Of a DNA stretch of 10,475 nucleotides, positions 1 to 6,795 are shown one piece after another. Each line of letters begins with the position of its first letter. Within the stretch, counting starts at the first letter, position 1. Source of the stretch: Thermoplasmata archaeon. GTDB lineage: Archaea > Thermoplasmatota > Thermoplasmata > Lutacidiplasmatales > UBA184. A model generated the notes under the pieces. That model had not been told where the DNA came from. It ran no database searches and saw nothing but the letters and a program-made list of their open reading frames with translations. The stretch spans positions 1-10,475 of the forward strand of contig JASHVI010000096.1 in the NCBI GenBank assembly GCA_030039525.1, written 5' to 3'. Both the position numbers and the translations under genes were made by a program.

Positions 1-1214
1 ACCGAGGGGAACGTCAGCAGGATCCCGGTGGAGCCGACCTCCGCGAGGCCGGCGATCACGTACGTCGAGGAGACGCCGAGGGCGAGGACCAGGACCCCTC
101 CGGCGATGAGCCCCGCCGGGATCATCGCGTAGCTCCCGGCCTCGTCCGTCGCGAAGTACCGCCCCAGGAGCTCGGGCGGCACGTAGGCCTGCACGGCGGA
201 GAAGAAGGTCGTGTTCCCGATCCCGCCGAAGATCCCGATCCCGAGCATCAGGACGACGGCGATCGGGAGGTCGGCGGTCAGGCCGAGGGCGAGGATGAGG
301 AGCCCGGCGAGGGTCCAGGAGCCCGCGTACCAGAGCCCCGGGGCCCGGGAGGTCCCGATCCGGCCGGGGACCAGGCCCCCGATCGCCCACCCGCCGGCGT
401 TCGCGGCCAGGAGGATCCCGAATCCGGTCGCGCCGAGGCCGAGGGGGACGGTGGCGTAGATGACGATGAAGCCGAAGAACATCGACAGGAAGAAGTTGGC
501 CGCCATGCCGGAGAGCGTGACGCTCAAGAGCGCGGTCTGCGACCGCAGGTACCGGAGCCCCTCGCGGACCTCCGAGAGGAGGGAGGCCCGGGGCGCGCCC
601 GCGGCCTCGTCGGAGCGCGCGAGGGCCGGGATGACCATCAGGAAGATCATGGCGCCCGAGAACGCGAAGGTGAGCGCGTTCGCGAGCAGGCCCCCGACGA
701 CGCCCACGAGCACGACGAGCACGCCGCCGATCGGGCTGCCGAGGAAGCTGGCGATCGTCGTGCCGGACATCAGGAGGCCGTTCCCGTCCGTGATCTCCGA
801 GCCCCCGAGGAGGCGGGGGATGACGGCGTTGGTCGCGGGACGGAAGACCGTGCTGAAGCTCGCCACGACGAGCGCGGCGAGGAGGATGACGACGAGGTCG
901 ACCCCGACGAACCAGGTGTAGGCCGCGAGGGCGCCGAGGGTGGCGAAGCGCGCCAGGTCGCAGCCCAGCATCAAGCGCCGCCGGTCGGTCCGGTCGATGA
1001 GCGCCCCGGCCAGGAGCCCGAAGAAGACGGTCGGCAGGAACGCCACCACGCCGAGCAGCGCGACGTCGATCGCGGAGTGGGTCGTGGTGAACACCACCCA
1101 GGTGAGGACGACGGTGCCGACCGCCGTGCCGAGCGCGGAGACGACCGACCCGAACCAGAGCAGCCGGAAGTCGCGACGGTCGAGGACGCGCAGGGGGTTC
1201 GATCTCTCCACCAC
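1..1214 (-). CDS. MFS exporter, MFS_3/EntS-like (3' end cut by window)
   Basis: This is a major facilitator efflux permease of the cytoplasmic membrane, reading off the left edge; about 404 codons are present. Translating the minus strand gives an N-terminus with LDRRDFRLLWFG, the usual opening of the MFS_3 (enterobactin-exporter-like) group. A motif A loop follows at residues ~67-80 (GLLAGALIDRTDRRR), with many hydrophobic helices after it. Near the left edge there is a late PPELLGRYFATDEAG segment, matching the conserved 'vP..lrGR' stretch of this group. The start is taken as GTG at 1214-1212, because GGAGG lies at 1224-1220, 5 nt upstream; a second GTG follows directly. The MFS_3 class is well supported. 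The substrate cannot be read from sequence, but drug or siderophore export is typical of the family. It is transcribed in the same direction as the ABC genes but separated from them by 204 bp with its own promoter. Confidence 0.9.
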   Translation of the reverse strand, partial: MVERSNPLRVLDRRDFRLLWFGSVVSALGTAVGTVVLTWVVFTTTHSAIDVALLGVVAFLPTVFFGLLAGALIDRTDRRRLMLGCDLARFATLGALAAYTWFVGVDLVVILLAALVVASFSTVFRPATNAVIPRLLGGSEITDGNGLLMSGTTIASFLGSPIGGVLVVLVGVVGGLLANALTFAFSGAMIFLMVIPALARSDEAAGAPRASLLSEVREGLRYLRSQTALLSVTLSGMAANFFLSMFFGFIVIYATVPLGLGATGFGILLAANAGGWAIGGLVPGRIGTSRAPGLWYAGSWTLAGLLILALGLTADLPIAVVLMLGIGIFGGIGNTTFFSAVQAYVPPELLGRYFATDEAGSYAMIPAGLIAGGVLVLALGVSSTYVIAGLAEVGSTGILLTFPS

Positions 1215-1226
1215 GGCCCCCTCCGC

Positions 1227-1263
1227 ACGCCTCCCGCGGGCCGGCGAGCCGACGCCTCCCGCG
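1227..1263. repeat. 12-bp direct repeat in MFS promoter/leader
   Basis: ACGCCTCCCGCG occurs perfectly at 1227-1238 and again at 1252-1263 (plus-strand reading), with a 25-bp period. One copy touches the TATA-like box. The other begins at the predicted start site and runs to just before the ribosome binding site. It could be a binding site for a regulator lying outside the window, or a chance repeat in low-complexity GC-rich DNA. Confidence 0.55.
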
Positions 1264-1270
1264 ATAAGGT
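1261..1270 (-). promoter_or_regulatory. TATA-like promoter of the left MFS gene
   Basis: Read on the minus strand, CCTTATCG is an isolated AT-richer patch in very GC-rich sequence. A start site about 26 nt downstream falls near 1239. That leaves a leader of ~25 nt before the GTG at 1214, enough to hold the GGAGG ribosome binding site at 1224-1220. Position and composition fit an archaeal TATA box, but the motif is weak. Confidence 0.4.
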
Positions 1271-1385
1271 GAGCGCGCGGTCCGCGAATCAGCTCGAGGC
1301 AGGGCGTTTCAGCTCTCGGGGACCGGAGCCCTCCGGGGGCCTCCGGCCGCGAGCGCGACCCCGGGACGGACCGGGGAGCGCTCGT

Positions 1386-1405
1386 CGAGGGGCCGGCCCC
1401 CCTCG
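1386..1405 (-). terminator. GC stem-loop after the ABC ATPase gene
   Basis: CGAGGGG at 1386-1392 and CCCCTCG at 1399-1405 form a perfect 7-bp inverted repeat around a 6-base spacer. On the minus strand it begins 13 nt after the stop codon of the ATPase gene. No T-run follows, so it is not a classical intrinsic terminator, and archaeal termination usually needs T-runs. It may instead mark or protect the 3' end of the message. Confidence 0.4.
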
Positions 1406-1418
1406 CCCCGCGCGGCCG

Positions 1419-2315
1419 TCAGGCGAAGAGATCCTCGAGCGGGTTCCCCATCTCGCGGACCTCGCGGATCTTCGCCCCCCGGGCCTCCAGGTCCCGGAGC
1501 AGCCCCGGCACCTCCTCCGGACCGGAGAGCTCGCGCAGGTAGTAGTCGCCCTGCCGGGGGAGACCGGCGAGCGCCTCGGAGGGTTCCAGCGTCCGGATCC
1601 CGATCACGAAGTGCGCGCTCCGCAGCTCGTCCATCCGGCCGAACAGCGCCAGCTGCCCCGAGCGGATCGCGAGGACGTACCGCCCGATCTCGCGGGCCTC
1701 GAAGAGGTTGTGCGAGGAGTACAGCACGATCTTCTCGCGGCTCAGCTCGAGGATGAGGGCCCGGAGCTCGCCCGCGACCTTGGGGTCGAGGTTGCTCGTC
1801 GGCTCGTCCAGGAGGTAGATCGACCGCTCCCGCAGCAGGATCCGGGCGATCGAGACGCGCTTCCGCTGTCCGGCGCTCAGCTGCGACGTGTAGTGGTCGC
1901 TCAGCTCCCCGAGCTGGAGGCGATCGATCACCCGGTCCACGTCCGACCGGGCGGCCCGCTCGACGCGCGCGTAGTACTCGAGGGCCTCGCGGACCCGCAG
2001 GCCGTCGGGGATCCCGTCGACGTGGGAGAGGTAGTGGACCTGCTCCTGCGCCCCGGAGCGCCCGAGGGTGCGACCCGAGATCCGCACCTCCCCGGCGTCG
2101 GGGAGCAGGATGCCGGAGAGCGCGCGGAGGAGGGTGGTCTTGCCGGCCCCGTTGGGGCCGAGGACGACGTAGACCGCGGGCTCCTCGATCCGGAACGAGA
2201 GGTCGCGGAGCACCGGGGTCCCGGCGTAGCCGGCGGTGAGCGAGCGGCACTCGATCCCGGGGGGGCCCCCGCCCGGATCGGCGGCGGGGGTGTCGTCGCG
2301 CAGCCGGGCCCCCAT
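1419..2315 (-). CDS. ABC transporter ATP-binding protein
   Basis: This is the nucleotide-binding subunit of an ABC-2-type exporter, 298 residues, driving the permease encoded just upstream. Visible motifs are Walker A GPNGAGKT (53-60), signature LSAGQRKR (146-153), Walker B IYLLDEP (166-172), D-loop SNLD (174-177) and switch His202. The Q-loop position reads YLSHVDG, so His98 stands where Gln is normal. After the ATPase core there is an ~80-residue C-terminal extension, as in DrrA/CcmA-like exporter ATPases. The start is ATG at 2315; a GGAGG abuts the ATG, so initiation may rely on coupling to the permease gene, whose stop is 25 nt upstream. The N-terminal ~20 residues (Pro/Gly-rich) precede the conserved fold. 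The family assignment is secure; the substrate is unknown. Confidence 0.93.
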   Translation of the reverse strand: MGARLRDDTPAADPGGGPPGIECRSLTAGYAGTPVLRDLSFRIEEPAVYVVLGPNGAGKTTLLRALSGILLPDAGEVRISGRTLGRSGAQEQVHYLSHVDGIPDGLRVREALEYYARVERAARSDVDRVIDRLQLGELSDHYTSQLSAGQRKRVSIARILLRERSIYLLDEPTSNLDPKVAGELRALILELSREKIVLYSSHNLFEAREIGRYVLAIRSGQLALFGRMDELRSAHFVIGIRTLEPSEALAGLPRQGDYYLRELSGPEEVPGLLRDLEARGAKIREVREMGNPLEDLFA

Positions 2316-2340
2316 CCTCCGCCTCGCCTTCGGAACCCCG

Positions 2341-3060
2341 CTACGCCGGCGAGAGCAGCTTCTCCCGACGCAGGAGGCGATCGATCGAGAGCAGCAGGAT
2401 CCCGACGGTCAGCGCGACGAGGCCGGCCGCCCCGAGGGCCACCGCGACGAATCGGTCGGGCGAGAGCTGCCCGCCGATCCCGAGCCCCGCGATGACGGCG
2501 AGCGTCGCCACCGCGGGCAGGATCCCGACGAGCGGCACGAGCCCGATGGGGCTGTTCATCCCGGAGCGCGGGGAGGAGAGCGAGGTCCAGTACATCCCGA
2601 CGGTCGCGGCGAAGGCCGAGGAGGCGAAGCTCATCGGGATCGCGTAGGCCGCGAGGAGCAGGCCGAGCTCCAGGGTGAGCGAGTGGCCCCGGGCCACGAA
2701 CACGCCGACGCCGAGCGCGATCGCGACCGAGAGCACGATCGCGGTGAGCGTGAGGGCGGTCTGGAGGACGTCCAGGAAGATGCGCCGCGGCGTCATGCCG
2801 TAGGCGAGGAGGTACTCGAGGACGCCCTTCAGGCGGTCGTTGGCGAAGATGACGAGCCCTCCCATCGACCCGACCACCGCGAAGATCGGGAGGAGGAGGG
2901 GGAACGACGCCGAGAACGAGCCGCCCCGGGCGCCCGCCAGCGCGACCCCGAGCAGGGAGGAGACCACGCACCCGTAGACGAGGAAGAAGCGGCCGGTGGT
3001 GAAGGACCGACGCAGGGTGGCCGAGTAGAGCGAGGGAGGCCCGCCGGCGACGGTCGTCAT
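2341..3060 (-). CDS. ABC-2-type exporter permease
   Basis: This is the membrane subunit partnering the ATPase gene that follows 25 bp downstream on the same strand. The 239-residue product has about six hydrophobic helices at roughly 24-43, 53-73, 100-122, 131-156, 171-193 and 203-225. After helix 2 comes a cytoplasmic stretch, ANDRLKGVLEYLLAYGMTPRRIF (split here as residues ~73-85 and 86-95). It matches the 'E/D-R-x-G-x-L-E-x-L-L' pattern by which ABC-2 permeases contact their ATPase. I prefer ATG at 3060 over an in-frame GTG at 3084, because the TATA-like patch at 3091-3097 would put the start of transcription near 3068. No Shine-Dalgarno sequence is visible, consistent with a very short leader. 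The ABC-2 role is inferred from topology, the loop motif and the neighbouring ATPase; the substrate is unknown. Confidence 0.85.
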   Translation of the reverse strand: MTTVAGGPPSLYSATLRRSFTTGRFFLVYGCVVSSLLGVALAGARGGSFSASFPLLLPIFAVVGSMGGLVIFANDRLKGVLEYLLAYGMTPRRIFLDVLQTALTLTAIVLSVAIALGVGVFVARGHSLTLELGLLLAAYAIPMSFASSAFAATVGMYWTSLSSPRSGMNSPIGLVPLVGILPAVATLAVIAGLGIGGQLSPDRFVAVALGAAGLVALTVGILLLSIDRLLRREKLLSPA

Positions 3061-3090
3061 GGTTCGGGCGGCCGCCCCACGCACCCCGGC

Positions 3091-3098
3091 GCATTAGC
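3091..3098 (-). promoter_or_regulatory. Possible TATA element of the ABC operon
   Basis: Read on the minus strand, GGCTAATGC is the only AT-containing patch upstream of the permease start. It lies ~34 nt before ATG 3060 and would give a leader of under 10 nt. The match to an archaeal TATA box is weak. Confidence 0.3.
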
Positions 3099-3176
3099 CC
3101 GACGCTCGGACCGACGGTCCGCGGAGCTCGGAGCCCTCCGCCGGTGGACGCGCTCCCCGGCGCGCGGGGCACCTTC

Positions 3177-3183
3177 AGATATC
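3177..3183 (+). promoter_or_regulatory. TATA-like box for a leaderless transcript
   Basis: AGATATC stands out in GC-rich DNA and is centred 27 nt before ATG 3207. That is the spacing at which archaeal transcription would begin on or next to the A of the start codon. No ribosome binding site precedes this ATG, as expected of a leaderless mRNA. Confidence 0.5.
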
Positions 3184-3206
3184 GGGCGAGGCTCCGCCCC
3201 GCCGAG

Positions 3207-4460
3207 ATGCCCCGCGAGGCGCTCCACGCCAGTCTCGGGGCCGCGCGGCGCCTGGCGGTCCGCCGGCAGCGCCTTTCCGGGCCGCTGCCGCGACGGGTGA
3301 CCGGCCGACAGATCGAGGCGCTCGTCGCGGACCTGGGCTTCGTGCAGTGGGACCCGGTCGGCATCGTCGCGCCCTCCCACCTCCTCTCCTTCTGGGCCCG
3401 GCTCGGGCCCGGGTTCCGGCCCGCGCAGCTCGAGCGCCTCCTCTGGACGGAGAAGCGGCTCTTCGAGCACTGGACCCCGATGGCCTCGATCGTCCGGACC
3501 GAGGACTACCCGATCTTCGGCTCGCTGATGGAGCGGTACCCGGGCTCCCTCTCGACCTCCTGGGGGAGACAGCGGGCCGAGGCCCGACGGTTCCTGACGG
3601 CGCACGCCCGGCTCCGGGGGAAGGTCCTCGAGGCGCTCCGGAGCGGCCCCCGACGGATGGGCGACTTCGAGGACCACGCCCGGACCCGCCGCCCCGGCAG
3701 CGACTGGGCGCCGTCGAGCGACCTCTCGGAGATGCTCTACCACCTCACGATGAACGGGGAGGTGATGGTCGTGGGCCACGAGGGCAGCCAGAACCTCTGG
3801 GGCCTCCCGGACCGGTTCCTGCCGCCCGGCGTGACCGGTACGAGGCTCTCCCCCGAGGAGTACGAGCGGACCGCGTCGCAGCGCGCCCTCCGGGCCCTCG
3901 GCACGGCCACCCCGCGCGAGATCACGCTGTACTTCGTCCGAGGTCGGTACGACCACCTCGCGGCGACCCTCGCGGCGCTCGAGGCGGAGGGCCACGTCCG
4001 GCGCGTGAACGTCGACGGGCTCCCCGATCGCGAAGCCCGGTACGTCCACGCCCTCGACGTCGACCGGCTCCACTCCCTAGAAGGAGGAGACTTCGAGCCC
4101 CGCCTCTCGCTGCTCCCCCCGTTCGACAACCTGGTCGGCAGCTCGGTCCGTCTGCACCGGCTCTTCGGCTTCGACTACGTCCGCGAGCAGTTCCTGCCGA
4201 AGGAGAAGCGGCGCTACGGGACCTACGTGCTCCCGATCCTCCGGGGCGACCGGTTCATCGGCCGGATCGACCCCCGCCTCGACCGAGCCAACCGAACGCT
4301 CGAGATCCTCGCGGTCCACGCCGAGCCCGACGCGCCGACCGACCGGACGGTGGCGGACGAGGTGGCCCGGGCGATCGACGGCCTCGCGACGTTCGTCGGC
4401 GCGGAGCGCGTCCGCTACCGCGCCCGCGTCCCACCGTCCTGGAAGGCCTCACTCCGCTGA
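3207..4460 (+). CDS. HTH_42/YcaQ-type winged-helix protein, AlkX-like DNA glycosylase candidate
   Basis: This 417-residue protein has the conserved pattern of the HTH_42 (YcaQ) family, whose studied members AlkZ and AlkX remove bulky alkylated bases or unhook DNA crosslinks. Near the N-terminus FVQWDPV carries Q47-W48-D49, fitting the Q-x-D motif linked to activity in the AlkX branch (AlkZ has Q-x-Q). Other family blocks are LFEHW (85-89), LLPPFDNLV (302-310), RLFGFDYVREQF (318-329), KRRYGTYVLPIL (334-345) and FIGRIDPRLDR (350-360). ATG 3207 is chosen over an in-frame GTG at 3144, because a TATA-like box lies 27 nt upstream and the conserved region starts soon after. It is divergent from the ABC exporter operon. 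Family membership is firm. Glycosylase activity is inferred, because many members are uncharacterised and some databases simply call them winged-helix DNA-binding proteins. Confidence 0.85.
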   Translation: MPREALHASLGAARRLAVRRQRLSGPLPRRVTGRQIEALVADLGFVQWDPVGIVAPSHLLSFWARLGPGFRPAQLERLLWTEKRLFEHWTPMASIVRTEDYPIFGSLMERYPGSLSTSWGRQRAEARRFLTAHARLRGKVLEALRSGPRRMGDFEDHARTRRPGSDWAPSSDLSEMLYHLTMNGEVMVVGHEGSQNLWGLPDRFLPPGVTGTRLSPEEYERTASQRALRALGTATPREITLYFVRGRYDHLAATLAALEAEGHVRRVNVDGLPDREARYVHALDVDRLHSLEGGDFEPRLSLLPPFDNLVGSSVRLHRLFGFDYVREQFLPKEKRRYGTYVLPILRGDRFIGRIDPRLDRANRTLEILAVHAEPDAPTDRTVADEVARAIDGLATFVGAERVRYRARVPPSWKASLR

Positions 4461-4472
4461 GGCCCCGGCCTC
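4459..4472. terminator. Short inverted repeat between convergent genes
   Basis: GAGGCC and GGCCTC flank two bases, overlapping the stop codon of the HTH_42 gene. It lies in the 36-bp gap before the convergent stop at 4497. It can fold from either strand but has no T-run, so a role in ending both transcripts is only a suggestion. Confidence 0.25.
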
Positions 4473-4496
4473 GGCTCGGGGGTCGACGCGACGTGC

Positions 4497-6701
4497 CTAG
4501 GGCGACCGCGGCCGACGGCGGGTGATCACGACCGCGGCGATCACGACGACCGCGGCCGCCGCAATCCCGATCCCGGCGAGGAGGTCGAAGCCGGCGCCCC
4601 CGCCGCTGGTGGAGATCGGTCCGGGCCCGCCGGTATTGTGCTGGGCCGGTGTCGCGGACAGCGTGATCCGCTCCACGGTGACGTTGCCGGCGGTGGCGTT
4701 CGCCTGGATCGTCTGGGAGAGGTACCCCGGAGCGCTGGCGACCAGCGTGTAGCGGCCGGGGATCACGGAGTCGTTGAACTGGCCGTCGGAGACCGCCACC
4801 GCCGCCCCGCCGATCGTGAGCGTGGCGTTCGCGGGGCTCAGCGTCCCGTCGAGGAACGTCGGCCGGTAGGCGAACTGGATCTCGACGGGAACCGCCGAGC
4901 CCGCCGTCACCTCGATCGTCCCGGACGCGGGCGTCGCCAGGAACTCGTACGCCGACCCGACCGTGAACGCGGTGGAGCCGTTCGGGGCGGCGACGAGGAG
5001 CGACGGTCCGGAGCCCCGAACGACCTCTCCGCTCGCGTTGATCCACCAGGCCGTGTCGTTGGGGAGCCCGGTCTCGTTCACCGGGACCCCGAAGGTGAAG
5101 GCGGACCAGGCGATCGTGACCGGGGCGGAGGGCACGGTCAGCTGGGCCGGAGCCGACGCGTTCCGCAGGAATCCCGGGACGGCCCGGTAGGCGATCGAGT
5201 AGGTGCCGTTCGGCAGGGCGAGCGAGAGGGCGGAGGCGGTGCTAGCGATCCCGATGCCGTCGAGCGAGACGCCCCAGAGCGTGCCGGAGGGAAGGCCCGT
5301 CTCCTCGAAGGTCGTTCGCCCGGCGCCTCCGAGGTCGAGGTAGCGCGTCGATCCGGCGACGATCGTGACCGTGGCGGTGGCGTTCGAGTACCCGTCGAGC
5401 GAGATCGTGTAGGTCCCCGCCCCGAGCGTGAGGTTGGCGTAGCCGCCGGAGAAGGGGACGGACGCGCCGTCGAGATCCAGGGTCCCCGTCGGAACGTCGG
5501 GCGAACTGACGTTGAGGGATCCCGCCTCGCTCGCGTTGTAGAGCACCCCGAGGCTGCCCGTCCCGCTCGAGACGTTGGCGACTAGGGCCCCGGTGGCCGC
5601 CGACGGCGCGACCGCCACCGAGACGTTCGACGAGGTCTCCCCGGTGTCCCCGCCGAAGTCCCAGGCCGACGGGACCGCCTGGTAGTTGTGCCCGTTCCAG
5701 TACGACAGGGACATCTGGAGGTCCGAGCCCTGGTCGACCCCGGTCTCGCCGCCGCCGGCGGCCACCCAGTCCCACTCGGCGTCGTAGAACAGCGTGGAGG
5801 CGTACGGGGTCGGCTCGAACCCGTCGACGGTGAAGCCGGTCACCGACGCCCCCGACAGGTGGAGGAAGGAGACGGTGTCGTAGGTGACCCATCCCGATCC
5901 GAGGTCGTACTGGTACGCGACCTCCGGGACCCCGTCCACCGACGACGCGTTGATCCGGCCCAGCAGCGTCGTCGGCCAGCTGAGGGTGGAGCACTGGCCC
6001 GGGATCGCGGAGCAGCCCGGGATGAAGTAGTAGGTGTCCGAGGCGAGGACCGAGCTCGCGTTCCCCCGCAGTTCGCCGGTGGTCAGTCGGGCGCCGGAGG
6101 CCGAGAAGTTCCAGACGTACGCCCCTCCGATGGTGAACTCCCGCGAGGTGGTGTTCACGTGGAGGCCGTTCTGGATCCAGTACGTGTAGTTCACGCCCGA
6201 GAGCTGGAGCACCAGCATCGCGTTGAGCTCGAAGGCGGCGACCTCCTCCTCCGTTCGGCCCGAGCCCACCGTGAGCCGCAGGGAGCCGATCGACGCGCTC
6301 GCCTCGAACGAGGGGGTGGAGTACTCGTAGGCCGTCGCGCCGGACCCGGTCCCGGTCACGCCGAAGTCGGCGATCCCCATCGGCGCGGGCTCGCGGGAGT
6401 ACCCGGCCAGCGGGTCGATGATCGAGGCCGCCGGGTGGACCGCGGCCCGTCCGATGCGCGCGGCGGGAACTGCGCTCGAGGGACCGGGCGAGCCGGCGGC
6501 TCCGACTCGGTCAGCGGGCCCCGGTGCGGAGGAGGCCCGGGAAGCGCCGGGAGAGGGAGGGTGAGTCCCGATCGTCCCGCCGGCGAGCCACGACCCCGAA
6601 CCCATCAGGAGGGCCACAACCCCGAAGAGGGCCCAGCGGCGGGACAGCGTGGGGAGGGGCCCGCCTCGGCGCACCCGGGCTGTCACCACGGCGCCGGTCA
6701 T
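4497..6701 (-). CDS. Thermopsin-family (A5) membrane-anchored surface protein with PEGA-like repeats
   Basis: This 734-residue exported protein is anchored at the outer face of the membrane. An N-terminal basic segment and hydrophobic helix (~22-41) act as signal or anchor, followed by a Ser/Pro/Ala-rich linker to ~95. The thermopsin-like domain (~100-350) opens with PAPMGIADFGV (105-115). It continues with AFELNAMLVLQ (156-166), YTYWIQNGL (172-180), VNTTSREFTI (182-191) and YVWNFSASG (195-203), all typical of archaeal acid protease thermopsin relatives. Cys230 and Cys237 are the only cysteines and may pair. Repeat domains follow: PEGA-like (404-457), two ETGLP units (465-539 and 541-612), and a second PEGA-like unit (614-681). 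A C-terminal helix (~705-726) ends in RRRPRSP. About 21 N-x-S/T sequons suggest heavy glycosylation. The ATG at 6701 has only a weak AAAGGA ahead of it. Protease activity is inferred from the family; degraded copies could be structural only. Confidence 0.82.
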   Translation of the reverse strand: MTGAVVTARVRRGGPLPTLSRRWALFGVVALLMGSGSWLAGGTIGTHPPSPGASRASSAPGPADRVGAAGSPGPSSAVPAARIGRAAVHPAASIIDPLAGYSREPAPMGIADFGVTGTGSGATAYEYSTPSFEASASIGSLRLTVGSGRTEEEVAAFELNAMLVLQLSGVNYTYWIQNGLHVNTTSREFTIGGAYVWNFSASGARLTTGELRGNASSVLASDTYYFIPGCSAIPGQCSTLSWPTTLLGRINASSVDGVPEVAYQYDLGSGWVTYDTVSFLHLSGASVTGFTVDGFEPTPYASTLFYDAEWDWVAAGGGETGVDQGSDLQMSLSYWNGHNYQAVPSAWDFGGDTGETSSNVSVAVAPSAATGALVANVSSGTGSLGVLYNASEAGSLNVSSPDVPTGTLDLDGASVPFSGGYANLTLGAGTYTISLDGYSNATATVTIVAGSTRYLDLGGAGRTTFEETGLPSGTLWGVSLDGIGIASTASALSLALPNGTYSIAYRAVPGFLRNASAPAQLTVPSAPVTIAWSAFTFGVPVNETGLPNDTAWWINASGEVVRGSGPSLLVAAPNGSTAFTVGSAYEFLATPASGTIEVTAGSAVPVEIQFAYRPTFLDGTLSPANATLTIGGAAVAVSDGQFNDSVIPGRYTLVASAPGYLSQTIQANATAGNVTVERITLSATPAQHNTGGPGPISTSGGGAGFDLLAGIGIAAAAVVVIAAVVITRRRPRSP

Positions 6702-6795
6702 AGTCCTTTGCCGAGGGGGTCCCGCGCTCTCTCGGACCGCGCCGACCCTCGACCCGGATCCGCACGCCCGATCCCGCGAGAGCGAGGCACCCGGC
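6702..6795. other. 94-bp gap before the thermopsin-like gene
   Basis: This GC-rich gap lies on the coding strand of both flanking genes. I see no TATA-like box and no clear stem-loop. The gene that follows may therefore be read through from the TetR/membrane-protein unit, or have a promoter too GC-rich to recognise. Confidence 0.4.

Larger units (their letters stand above)
1215..1418. other. 204-bp non-coding gap between ABC ATPase and MFS gene
   Basis: I see no supportable gene here on either strand. The gap holds a stem-loop just after the ATPase stop, and the promoter and direct repeat of the MFS gene at its right-hand end as read towards 1214. The middle part (about 1270-1385) is GC-rich with no recognisable structure beyond short GGCC runs. 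Confidence 0.6.

Noticed and set aside
211..1272. Several plus-strand frames and a minus-strand frame at 971-1228 in the left region
   Set aside because: They overlap the MFS gene, which is clear in a different minus-strand frame that stays open to the window edge.
1077..2495. Long open frame on the plus strand opposite the ABC ATPase
   Set aside because: It encodes an Arg/Pro/Gly/Asp-rich low-complexity product with no domain and lies antisense to a gene with all ABC motifs. Very high GC removes stop codons from other frames.
2236..3300. Plus-strand frame antisense to the permease
   Set aside because: The product is highly charged low-complexity sequence, and the opposite strand encodes a clear six-helix membrane protein.
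1928..3364. Long minus-strand frame across ATPase, permease and the start of the HTH_42 gene
   Set aside because: It crosses three well-supported genes in other frames and gives an Arg/Pro/Ala-rich product without recognisable motifs.
3057..4525. Long frames on both strands overlapping the HTH_42 gene
   Set aside because: Both are composition artefacts; only the 3207-4460 frame shows conserved family blocks along its whole length.
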